Source: Wyeomyia smithii (lineage: Eukaryota; Arthropoda; Insecta; Diptera; Culicidae). From it: 64,000 nt of DNA. Location: the NCBI RefSeq assembly GCF_029784165.1, contig NC_073695.1:228937916-229001915 (forward strand), read 5' to 3'. Position numbers and translations under genes: made by a program. Position 1 is the stretch's first letter; every line of letters starts with the position of its first letter. Under the pieces are notes generated by a model that saw only the letters and a list, made by a program, of their open reading frames with translations, did no database searches and was not told the origin of the DNA. Positions 36,901 through 47,831 of the stretch are shown here, in pieces.

Positions 36901-39570
36901 ATTCATATTCATATTCATATTCATATTCATATTCATATTCATATTCATATTCATATTCATATTCATATTCATATTCATATTCATATTCATATTCATATTC
37001 ATATTCATATTCATATTCATATTCATATTCATATTCATATTCATATTCATATTCATATTCATATTCATATTCATATTCATATTCATATTCATATTCATAT
37101 TCATATTCATATTCATATTCATATTCATATTCATATTCATATTCATATTCATATTCATATTCATATTCATATTCATATTCATATTCATATTCATATTCAT
37201 ATTCATATTCATATTCATATTCATATTCATATTCATATTCATGTTCATATTCATATTCATATTCATATTCATATTCATATTCATATTCATATTCATATTC
37301 ATATTCATATTCATATTCATATTCATATTCATATTCATATTCATATTCATATTCATATTCATAATTCATATTCATATTCATATTCATATTCATATTCATA
37401 TTCATATTCATATTCATATTCATATTCATATTCATATTCATATTCATATTCATATTCATATTCATATTCATATTCATATTCATATTCATATTCATATTCA
37501 TATTCATATTCATATTCATATTCATATTCATATTCATATTCATATTCATATTCATATTCATATTCATATTCATATTCATATTCATATTCATATTCATATT
37601 CATATTCATATTCATATTCATATTCATATTCATATTCATATTCATATTCATATTCATATTCATATTCATATTCATATTCATATTCATATTCATATTCATA
37701 TTCATATTCATATTCATATTCCATATTCATATTCATATTCATATTCATATTCATATTCATATTCATATTCATATTCATATTCATATTCATATTCATATTC
37801 ATATTCATATTCATATTCATATTCATATTCATATTCATATTCATACTCATATTCATATTCATATTCATATTCATATTCATATTCATATTCATATTCATAT
37901 TCATATTCATATTCATATTCATATTCATATTCATATTCATATTCATATCCATATTCATATTCATATTCATATTCATATTCATATTCATATTCATATTCAT
38001 ATTCATATTCATATTCAAATTCATATTCATATTCATATTCATATTCATATTCATATTCATATTCATATTCATATTCATATTCATATTCATATTCATATTC
38101 ATATTCATATTCATATTCATACTCATATTCATATTCATATTCATATTCATATTCATATTCATATTCATATTCATATTCATATTCATATTCATATTCATAT
38201 TCATATTCATATTCATATTCATATTCATATTCATATATATTCATATTCATATTCATATTCATATTCATATTCATATTCATATTCATATTCATATTCATAT
38301 TCATATTCATATTCATATTCATATTCATATTCATATTCATTTCATATTCATATTCATATTCATATTCCTATCATATTCATATTCATATTCATATTCATAT
38401 TCATATTCATATTCATATTCATATTCATATTCATATTCATATTCATATTCATATTCATATTCATATTCATATTCATATTCATATTCATATTCATATTCAT
38501 ATTCATATTCATATTCATATTCATATTCATATTCATATTCATATTCATATTCATATTCATATTCATATTCATATTCATATTCAATTCATATTCATCTTCA
38601 TATTCATATTCATATTCATATTCATATTCATATTCATATTCATATTCATATTCATATTCATATTCATATTCATATTCATATTCATATTCATATTCATATT
38701 CATATTCATATTCATATTCATATTCATATTCATATTCATATTCATATTCATATTCATATTCATATTCATATTCATATTCATATTCATATTCATATGCATA
38801 TTCATATTCATATCATATTCATATTCATATTCATATTCATATTCATATTCATATTCATATTCATATTCATATTCATATTCATATTCATATTCATATTCAT
38901 ATTCATATTCATATTCATATTCATATTCATATTCATATTCATATTCATATTCATATTCATATTCATATTCATATTCATATTCATATTCATATTCATATTC
39001 ATATTCATATTCATTTTCATATTCATATTCATATTCATATTCATATTCATATTCATATTCATATTCATATTCGTATTCATATTCATATTCATATTCATAT
39101 TCATATTCATATTCATATTCATATGCATATTCATATTCATATTCATATTTCATATTCATATTCATATTCATATTCATATTCATATTCATATTCATATTCA
39201 TATTCATATTCATATTCATATTCATATTCATATTCATATTCATATTCATATTCATATTCATATTCATATTCATATTCATATTCATATTCATATTCATATT
39301 CATATTCATATTCATATTCATATTCATATTCATATTCATATTCATATTCATATTCATATTCATATTCATATTCATATTCATATTCATATTCATATTCATA
39401 TTCATATTCATATTCATATTCATATTCATATGCATATTCATATTCATATTCATATTCATATTCATATTCATATTCATATTCATATTCATATTCATATTCA
39501 TATTCATATTCATATTCATATTCATATTCATATTCATATTCGTATTCATATTCATATTCATATTCATATA
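33946..39570. repeat. giant (TATTCA)n hexanucleotide array, ~5.6 kb, ~935 units
   Basis: From 33957 to 37242 (about 547 units) I see no deviation from the hexamer. The first variant is a G at 37243. To the right the array continues to about 39570 with single-base indels that shift register (around 37363, 37721, 38340, 38583, 38812 and 39149) and scattered substitutions (for example 37846, 37949, 38018, 38122, 38795, 39073, 39431, 39541). It is uniformly AT-rich (5 of 6 bases). The unit has no stop codon in five of six frames, so very long spurious frames arise (Phe-Ile, Tyr-Ser and Ile-His on plus; Met-Asn and Glu-Tyr on minus). These are not genes. No unit-length higher-order periodicity is apparent. 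Exact copy number depends on assembly accuracy. Confidence 0.98.
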
Positions 39571-40382
39571 TATTTTAGTGGATATCAAAACTATAATGAA
39601 ATAAAAATTACTTATAACTTATAACCGTTGCAAAAATGTACAATTCTTGTTGGGTAATTTATTGGGTAATCATATTCATGAGACGAATACCGCTGAAATG
39701 TACGGATGGAAGTGTACCGCTGCAATGATAGGTGACGAGCAGTGATGGAAACGAAACGAATATGATGCAATCGTCGTTTATTCATCATGTGTGCACTTTA
39801 CGAAGAGTACAGGCCGCGACTAAACTCGAATCCTCTCAACCCCTAATGAAATGATGATAGGGTGCATAGGTTTCTGGGAGAAAACAAACACATGACTAGA
39901 CTACATCAGCTCTGAGAAGCGATTCGATCGTTGCGTTTGTCTTTCCATAGGCCGGTAGTTACGGGAAGAAAGGATAGCAACAGGAGAAAATCATGTCGCC
40001 TGAACAGCAGCAGAGGTGTGGTGCGGTGAGAGGGAATGTGTGGGGGAAGGAACTACTTCGGCAGCGGTTGAGTTTAAGCGAGAGTAGGAGAGCATACACT
40101 GTCATTTTCTTTCTTTTTCTGACAAAAAATCATATTCATGAGTCAAAAGAATAAGGATATAACAAGTTCTGATCGCTCTCTGTAACAGAGACGAATAACT
40201 TCATATACCGAGTTGTGCACATTGAGAACGTAAAGAGGAAAGCAAAAAGAGTGCACCAGCACCGATACTTTGTTTTTCGCATACTGACGACGATGTAAAC
40301 GCATCCTAGGCTTGTTTTATATGCATTCATTAATCGCTAGAGGTGATTTTTTTCCTTCGCTGGTGACGAGAGTCCAGCGCAC
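39571..40382. other. unassigned DNA right of the array
   Basis: Short strings 'aatcatattcatgag' at about 39668 and 40129 echo the hexamer but are isolated. No gene is seen. Confidence 0.4.
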
Positions 40383-40528
40383 AGTGGTCCAATAAGGCAA
40401 AAAGTGGAACCTTATTTCATAGAGACTTTTACCTTCGTCCTATTTTAAAAGTGTCTTCGGAACAATTGTTGGTATGAATGACCCGCTTAATCGCAAATTG
40501 TCAAAAAGTATGAAAAGTTTACTATACT
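40383..40528 (+). repeat. left 146 bp terminal inverted repeat
   Basis: Pairs with 47686-47831; shared phrases include 'ttcggaacaattgtt' and 'gcaaattgtcaaaaagtatg'. Confidence 0.75.
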
Positions 40529-40757
40529 TATAATGAAAAAAAATACTATTTTGTGTTAAGAGATAGAAGAATAGTTTGTTCAGCAAAGTTGTAGAAGATT
40601 CAAAAATATGAAACTTTGTTGAACAAATGAAAATCCTATCTTCTTCCGGTACAAAGTTATGAAGTGTATTACATGGAACTTACTTAATAGTTAGTTTTTT
40701 GTACTTAACTTTTGTTGGTTGCATTTTACACGAAAGTATTGTTCGGAGGAATTGTTA

Positions 40758-40765
40758 GAGCACAC
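40758..40765. repeat. hAT target-site duplication, left
   Basis: GAGCACAC, identical to 43085-43092. Confidence 0.9.
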
Positions 40766-40975
40766 TAGAGATGGTCGGGTACGGGTATTTTTACCCGATA
40801 CCCGTACCCAACCCGTACCCGACGGGTTCGGGTCGGGTTTCGGGTAACGCCAAAAAATATTTTTCGGGTTCGGGTCGGGTACGGGTAATTTAAAAACCAA
40901 GGCTTCGGGTTCGGGTCGGGTACGGGTTTGAAAAATTCTCAACTCGTCGGGTACGGGTCGGGTACGGGTAACTCG
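40766..40975 (+). repeat. left subterminal GGGTACGGGTCGGGT repeats of the hAT
   Basis: After the terminal repeat and a short inverted stretch of ACCC-type units (about 40791-40824) come many GGGTNCGGGTCGGGT units on the plus strand. Clusters of four or more GGG runs with 1-3 base loops are present, the pattern able to form G-quadruplexes. Confidence 0.85.
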
Positions 40976-41756
40976 ATTTCCGTGAATTATGAGAATTTAG
41001 TTATTAACTTGCCAAGCCTCGGTGTTTTTTTCGGAGGGAGAAACGGATACGAAGCTGTGGGAGTGTCAAATGAACCAGAATGAGCTGTCAGTTTGAACCA
41101 GTAGAAAAAAAAGCATCTTTTTGTAGCAGGTATTGTAATAACTTGAAAGTAATAACTTGAAAGTATTACTTGAAAAAATATTCAACGCAAGCACTTTTTG
41201 TATTTAGTATGGTTATACAAAATATTTTGGTTTATTTTTACGTGAAATAATAAATTTCATAAACTTTCAGTAATAATCCTGCCAGCGTATTTCGGTTATT
41301 AAACTTGAGCTTTCTGGATTCACGGTCAAAGCCGGCTTTCTTTTGAAATTTGAGAAATTGCCTAACCAACTTTTGTTTTATGTAGCGACAGTTTTGTAAT
41401 TATTACTCGGGTATCAAAAGAAATAAAAAAAAAATCTTTTGGTAACAACTTCATCACGGTTGAATGCTGAATAAATCTTTCAAAAAAATTCTATTAAAAT
41501 TTTTATTAATCTCTCGAAAACAAAATAAAAATTTCAGCAGTTTATATGAATCATACGTATGCGTACAACATAAATAATTGAAATCCCAGATCAATTTTAT
41601 TATGGGGTAACTAACAGGAAAAATGGAGCCCGAATTCTCCGTACATAGTAACGAATAGATATTTTGCTGCTTGATAAAATGGTCAAATTTTTCTATAAGA
41701 GACGAGCGGACGTACTCAGTGACAGATGCTACGCTGGATTCTAGGTGAACCAATAC

Positions 41757-41830
41757 CAGGGTGGCCACTCAAAACCCGAAATTAAATTCCCGGTTTTCTC
41801 CCGGTTTTTCCCGGTTTGTTCAAATATTTT
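41757..41830. mobile_element. internal hAT-like end with CCCGGTTTTT repeats
   Basis: Starts CAGGGTGGCCACTC followed by repeated CCCGGTTTTnTCCCGG-type units, which resembles the end of a second, widespread hAT family whose ends begin CAGGGTGGCCA. The partner end was not found, so it is a fragment nested in or fused to the 2.3 kb element. Confidence 0.45.
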
Positions 41831-42189
41831 TCCTGGTTAATTGTACTTTTGAATTCTGTAGTTTTTCATGCAGTTAAGGAATAAAAAAGCGTGACTTTCG
41901 ATTTACATCTCAAAATGCTCTAAGTCACTTCTTGACGTGTTCAGCCTTATTGAAATCAAGAGATATAGTCGCAAAAAATCGAAAAATGCGACGGTTGTCA
42001 CCTTTCCGAGAGGAGATGTCTACATTTATCTTATAAACAACGCATATTATACTCATTACCGAGAAATTCTAGGCCAAATTAAGTTTAAAGGAATCGTTTT
42101 TACCTCAACCAGGTAAGATTCAATATATAAAAGAGTAATTTATAAAAGAGTAATATATAAAAGAGTCTTTTCATAACACTAAAAACACG

Positions 42190-42685
42190 TTACTTCAGCA
42201 GCTCACGCATCTCCTCATCAATATCAATTTCGTGTCCTCCTCCGGCAACCTGTACTGTATCGTACATCAAGCGCTGCGCTACAAGTCTGTCTTTTTCCAA
42301 ATTCATGACTACGCACTCCTTGTTCACGGAGAAACCTCGCTCCAACGTGGCATTGCCATGCGATAGAATCAGAATCTTCTTAATAAACACAGTAAAGTTA
42401 GGAAGTTTGTTGCCTGAAGCAGCGCTCTACAAAAAGTATCAAGGAAGTCAGCAATGCCTTCGTCGAATGCATACTCAATAGTTGTGAGTATTCTTGGCTG
42501 CATCTATCAGCTACAGTTCCCGCGAGATTATCGTTGTGAACCATTTGCTCTAGGCAAAATTCGAGCCATTTGAATGCTACTTCCGGGGAGCTTACCTTGG
42601 TCAAGTTAGCTTCCAAGAGAAGATGAATAAAAACAAAAACTGTTTTATGCACCGTAAGATATGTCAGCCAGTATTTCCGGGTCAC
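42190..42685 (-). pseudogene. hAT transposase C-terminal fragment, frameshifted
   Basis: The stretch SHGNATLERGFSVNKE near 42350-42300 is the conserved hAT C-terminal dimerisation region (typically S-x-x-x-x-x-E-R-x-F-S), followed by VAQRLMYD and an acidic tail. Upstream (42685-42398) a second frame gives a helical stretch that joins it after one frameshift near 42400-42410. The BED zinc finger and the catalytic DDE core are absent, so at least two thirds of the usual protein is gone. Confidence 0.75.
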
Positions 42686-42872
42686 AGGACAAGTCTTTTT
42701 TGGTTAAGTATTCGAGGAAACTTACTTAAGAAATTTTAGTCTCGTGATCGGTTCTAGCCTAACTCCGGCCATCATCTCGAGAAATCACATCTGATAATCA
42801 GTGCATAAAATGTGCGAGGTAACCAGGTATTTAAAAAAAATTAAAAAAAATAAAATAAAAAAATATCCAAAA

Positions 42873-43084
42873 CGGGTCGGGTATCGGCAATTTCAGGACA
42901 TTTTTGTTTCGGGTACGGGTCGGATACGGGTAGCTGGAAAATTTTTTTTTCGGGTTCGGGTCGGGTACGGGTATTTTAAACAAACCTGACTTTGGGTTCG
43001 GGTCGGGTACGGGTTTGAAAATTCTCGATGAGTCGGGTACGGGTCGGGTACGGGTAACAAATTTCCCATACCCGACCATCTCTA
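42873..43084 (+). repeat. right subterminal GGGTACGGGTCGGGT repeats of the hAT
   Basis: The same unit in direct, not inverted, orientation relative to the left cluster, interrupted by AT-rich spacers; the last 16 bases are the inverted terminal repeat. Confidence 0.85.
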
Positions 43085-43092
43085 GAGCACAC
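43085..43092. repeat. hAT target-site duplication, right
   Basis: GAGCACAC, identical to 40758-40765. Confidence 0.9.
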
Positions 43093-43546
43093 ACACACAT
43101 TTTTGCCAGAGATCATATAACTTCTGGACTTTTCCTTACAAAGTTATATCATAATTTAGCTTTTTTTTTTGATAACTTCAAGAACGTATAAGTTAAAAAG
43201 GGGCAAGTGGAATCATGATGTCAATACTTTTCTTTGCAGTTAGGCTGAAGTACTATAAACTCCTTTAGGTTCCATTTGTCCCAATCAACCTATATTAGAG
43301 TACGGCGAGCATTTGTTACAGTAGGTTTTCATATATCAAAAATACGATTTTTTTTGTGTTAAGAGATAGAGGAATGGTTAATTCGGCAAAGTTTCAGAAC
43401 GTGCAAAAATATGAATGTTTGCTAAACAAACAAAATTTCAATCTTCATTGGGTACAGAGTTACAGAGTATTTTCTGTAAAAGTTACTTAAAAGTTAATTT
43501 TTTGCACTTAACTTTTGTTAGCTACATTTTACAAAAAAAAACGGTG

Positions 43547-43908
43547 TTCTAAAGAAGCAAATGGGCATCCAAAACACACGTTTTTGTTGAAGACCTTACA
43601 TCTCCAGGAGCTTTCCTTACAAAGTTATAGCATGTTTTAGCTAATGTTTACGATAAATTTAAGAACGTGTAAAGTAAAAAGGGGCAAGTAGAATCATGAT
43701 GTTAATACTATTTCTAGAAGTTTAGATCAAGTGCTGAGAACTGTTATAAGTTCCATCTGTCCCAATCCACCTAATCTTTATTCTATACGTTGTTAAAGTT
43801 ATCGAAAAAATATGCTAAAATGTGCTATAACTTTGTAAGAAAAAGTCCTGGAGATGTGTGGTCTTCAACAAAAACGTGTGTTTTGTATGCCCAAATGCTT
43901 CTTTAGAA
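43547..43908. repeat. local hairpin-forming inverted repeat
   Basis: Arm 43547-43671 pairs with arm 43786-43908 (about 125 bp each, modest mismatches) across a spacer of about 115 bp. Both arms contain 'acaaaaacgtgtgttttg'-type and 'acaaagttatagca'-type sequence. It belongs to the 40383-47831 element and lies immediately left of the GT-headed repeat insertion. Confidence 0.7.
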
Positions 43909-43913
43909 CAACG

Positions 43914-46900
43914 TTTTGCCTTTCTCCTAGAAAGGTAAAGCAATCACTGGAAAAACCGAAGGTATAAAAGTGGTCCCAATGGCCGAATGTCATATACCAC
44001 TCGACCCCTTTCGACGAACTGAGCATTTTCTGTATGTATGTATGTGTGTATGTGTGTGTGTGTGTATGTATGTGCAAATTTTTTTTCTCACTCACTTTTC
44101 ACAGAGATGGCTGGACCGATTTTCATAAAATTAATTGCAAATGAAAGGTCTAGTTGCGCCATAGGTTGCTATTGAAATTCATTGTAATCGGATTTTTAGT
44201 TTAGAGGTTATGTATCAAAATGTAAAAATCACGAAACATCAATATCTCAGAAACTACACAACCGATTTCAATAAAACTGATTTCAAATGATCGGGCTGTT
44301 TCTAGAACCCTCAACTTTAAAATTTCGTTATGATTGAACATATGGTTCAAAAGTTATGTAAAGAAAAGTTATCCTGAGGTTGTTTAAACTCACTCATTTT
44401 TCTCAGAGATGGCTGAACCGATTTTCACAAAATTAGTGTCAAATGAAAGGTCTAGTTGCCCTTTAGGTTGCTATTGAATTTCATTACAATCGGATTGTAA
44501 CTTTGTCCATTGTTCATAAAAATGTGAAATCACATAATGAAAGTAAACATATTGACTTTCGCCTAACGATCACTGGCTAATTAAAAGGTAGAAAAGTGAC
44601 CCAAATGGCCGAATGTCATATACTACTCGACTCAGTTCGACGATGTATGTGCACTTTTTTTTCGCACTCACTTTTCTCAGAAATGGTCTGGCCGATTCTT
44701 TCTATCTTGGTGTCAAATGAAGGGTCTATTTGCCGTTTAGGTTGCTATTGAATTTCATTGTAATTAAACTTTTAGTTTTGGCGCTGCGTCAGAACGTGGA
44801 AATTGCTATTATATCTCAGAAGCTATGAACATAGTTGAATTCAAATTAATGGGCTTTTAAATCTTGAAACAATGAATTACATAATGTTTAAGCATGTGGT
44901 TCGAAAGTTATAGAAAGAAACGAAACCCGCAGACTGTTTAAAACTATAGCTACGATCAAAATATGTGGCCTCAACATCATTTAAATTTAATATTGTACTA
45001 TTTCAATGTTTGCGGCCTTGCTCGGGATTGAAGTTGAAATTGAAAGTCATTTCTATCATTTCACTTTTTGCCTTTCTCCTAGAAAGGTATAGCAATCACT
45101 GCTAAAACTAAAGGTATAAATGTGCTCAAAAGGGCCGAATGTCGTATAACACTCGACTCAGTTCGACGAGCTGAGCATTTTCTGCATGTGTGTGTAACGC
45201 TCTCCCAATCTCACTTCTCAGAGATGGCTGAACCGATTTCAATGAAATTAATTGCAAATGAAAGGTCTAGTTGCCCTATAAGACCCTATAGAATTTTATG
45301 GAAGGGTGAAAGCACCGGTTTTGGCCATAGTATGTTATTAATGAGATATATTTGGCCTGCTTCCTTCGAAAAATATGTTATTGAATCAATTCAACGAGGA
45401 AATCGGATAAACTCGTCTTCATTTTTCACTAACATTGAGTTTAAATAGTAAAATTAAGTTATTTTGTTGGTATATTTTCCAACTAAAAAACTTCTCTAGG
45501 CTCTTATTTTGGCCTTATTTCTTAGTATTTCTTAATTGGCCACTCGCGGCTCCTATTCTGACCAATTCGCGAAAAAGTTGAATTCACACGGATTTATTTT
45601 ATAATTTGACTTTATCATGTAGATATATTTTATCAGCAGAAAATCCTCGTTATTTAACTAACTAGTAAGCCAGTATATCAATTAATAAAAATAAATAATA
45701 ATATTATATTGACACATAGCTAGCAGTGAAAAGTACTTCGAGCTAGGATTTTATTTGAATTGAGTAGGATATTTAATAACACTGACATCACATCATTGAT
45801 CTATGTCAATTTTTCTTCTGTCATTTATCTTTATTAGCGTTAGTTTCGGTAGATACAACCGAGGTTACAATTTTGTAAATAATCTGAACAAATAGAGAAT
45901 GGATATATTATACGGAACGGATATATTTTTCCAAGTAGCGCAGCTGTAGTAACACGATCTTTCTTATCCAAAACCAGTTTTGTGTTTTCACGAATCTCAT
46001 GCGATATCTTATGACAGCCCGAAAAACTTCGTACTTTTCATGTTTTGCATCAATGTTTATACGTTACCATGGATTTGTTTACATATGGCCAATATCAGGA
46101 TTATGAATTATGGAATTGCTTTGATATGTGGCCAAGAATCGTTTTTGGAAGCTTTTGTTATTTTTGATATTGCAGAGAAAAATCATATCATAATGCCTAT
46201 TTTTCATCCATGTGCTGTAATAAGTTGTGCCTGATGCTGGTAACAAAATTTGCTATAGAAATGTACAAACTTAAACAAGATTATGCTCTATCAGAAATAG
46301 CTTGCAAATTACCTAAACGTTAAACTGTACAGTGAACCTGGGAGAGTATAATTAGTTCCTTTATTAAAAGAGAAATACGCATATTTGTTTGTTACAGTAA
46401 GTGATGTATTTGTCGAATAACATCAGCAGTTTCAATAGAAGACTTCGAAATAAGAGTAATTCAAGATACTTCTTCACAATTATCAATTTTATTCTATCAT
46501 GGCCAAAACTGATTCTATGGCCAAACCGATGCTTCTACCCTAATCTGATTTCTAGTTGAGAGGTTATGTATCAAAATGCAAAAATCACGAAACATCAATA
46601 TCTCAGAAACTACACAACCGATTTGAACAAAGTTGGTTTTTCATAAACGGGCTACCTAAAAACCCCTTAACTTTTGAATTTTATGAAGATTGAACATGTG
46701 GTTCAGAAGTTATGGAAAGAAACGTGTTCTGGAGACTGTTTAATCTCATCAGTGTCATATGGAAGGTCTTGTTGCCCCATAAGACCCTAATAATTTTTTT
46801 TTTTTTTGCGAACGGATTATTACTTTTCCTGTTATGTTTAAAAATGTGAAATCCAGCTATGAAATGGAACATATTCCGAAGACTACATAAACTCACTCAC

Positions 46901-47672
46901 TTTTCTCAGAGATGGTTGAACCGATTTCTACAAAATTAGTGTCAAATGAAAGGTCTAGCTGCCTCATAACACCCTATTGAATTTAGCTGTAATCGGACTG
47001 TAACTTCGTCTGTAATGTATTGAAATGTGAAAATCACGAAACTTCATTATCTTAGAAACTACACAACTGATCTGAACAATATTGATATCAGATGAACGGG
47101 CTAGTGAGGGATATACTGATGAATTATGATTGAACACGTGGTTTCAAAGTTTGGCTCCCCCATACGTTCCCTTTTCATTTGATTGTAATCAAACTTAAGC
47201 AACCGTTATGTTTTAATTTGTAAAACAACGAAAGTCTTATTTGAACATAACTAGTGTCATACAAACGAGTCATCTCTCAAACTCACAAATAACAAACTTC
47301 ATAAAAATTTGATATACTGTTCAAAAGTTTTGTAAAGAAAAGAATTTCGAAGACTATTCAACACTATAGCTACTTTGATCAATATATATGGCCTCAACAT
47401 GATTTAAATGTGGTATCGTACTATTTGAACGTTCCCGATATCGCACGTGATTAAATTGTTCAAAATTAAGAGTCATTTCTTATATTTCGCTATTTCTGAA
47501 GCACTAACATTACGTCAAATTTCATATTTTATACGTTGATTACAACATCAATATTTTAGAACCCAAAGAGTGAATATACCTTTTTGGATTTAAGCATTCA
47601 TGTGAATCTATTTTTACAAATAAAAAGTTTGAATGAGAAAGGCTGAGTCTGACCGCAAGGTGAATTAATTTA
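43914..47672 (+). mobile_element. GT-microsatellite-headed dispersed repeat, tandem dimer, plus-strand copy
   Basis: The head TTTTGCCTTTCTCCTAGAAA opens at 43914 and again at 45066. Each head is followed by a form of GACTCAGTTCGACGAACTGAGC and, at the first, a (GT)n tract. The body repeats 'cagagatggctg(a/g)accgat', 'tgaaaggtctagttgcc' and 'tcagaaactacacaaccgat' roughly every 300 bp. The tail 'gaatgagaaaggctgagtct' near 47630 closes the copy. Excluding the insertion at 45304-46540 it is about 2.5 kb. No protein is encoded. The same element lies inverted at 49833-52024. Confidence 0.65.
45304..46540. mobile_element. 1237 bp terminal-inverted-repeat element inside the GT-headed repeat
   Basis: The left end GGGTGAAAGCACCGGTTTTG and the inverted right end GGGTAGAAGCATCGGTTTGG match over about 26 bp and both continue with GGCCATAG. 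It interrupts the repeat body between 'accctatagaattttatg' and 'tctgatttctagttgagag'. The TGGCC motif recurs just inside the ends (45500-45550, 46500). The 84-codon frame at 45980-46234 has no known domain. No clear target duplication was found and the superfamily is unassigned. Confidence 0.55.
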
Positions 47673-47685
47673 GGTTTTTATTTTT

Positions 47686-47831
47686 AGTATAGTAAACTTT
47701 TCATACTTTTTGACAATTTGCGATTATGCGGGTCATTCATACAAACAATTGTTCCGAAAACACTTTGAAGCTAGGATGAAGGTAAAAGGCGCTATGGAAT
47801 TAAGTTCCACTTTTTGCCTTATTGGACCACT
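47686..47831 (-). repeat. right 146 bp terminal inverted repeat
   Basis: Inverted counterpart of 40383-40528; it ends GCCTTATTGGACCACT. Confidence 0.75.

Larger units (their letters stand above)
40766..43084 (-). mobile_element. hAT (Ac-like) DNA transposon, 2319 bp, complete ends
   Basis: Perfect 8 bp target duplication GAGCACAC at 40758-40765 and 43085-43092, the size diagnostic of hAT elements. Terminal inverted repeats begin TAGAGATGGTCGGGTA on both ends. About 200 bp inside each end is built of iterated GGGTACGGGTCGGGT units, G-rich on the same (plus) strand at both ends. The interior holds a broken hAT transposase C-terminus on the minus strand (42190-42685) and a second hAT-like end at 41757. 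The 8 bp duplication is intact, so the insertion is younger than its host element. The coding region is too short and frameshifted to be active. Confidence 0.9.
40383..47831. mobile_element. composite element with 146 bp terminal inverted repeats, carrying later insertions
   Basis: The arm 40383-40528 (starting AGTGGTCCAATAAGGCAAAA) is the reverse complement, with modest divergence, of 47686-47831. Removing the hAT (40766-43084) and the GT-headed repeat (43914-47672) leaves about 1.4 kb of its own DNA. That own DNA is internally repetitive: 40529-40757 recurs at about 43318-43560, and 43100-43310 recurs at about 43585-43780. No transposase is seen in it, so it is probably a non-autonomous foldback-type element. 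A clear target duplication was not found. Confidence 0.6.

Noticed and set aside
33946..39570. CRISPR array or tandem protein-binding array
   Set aside because: The units are a pure hexamer with no repeat-spacer alternation.
33884..39604. Giant open frame of about 1900 codons on plus and others over 1000 codons on minus
   Set aside because: They are translations of the hexanucleotide array, which lacks stop codons in five frames; no biased codon use or domain, and several frames are equally open.
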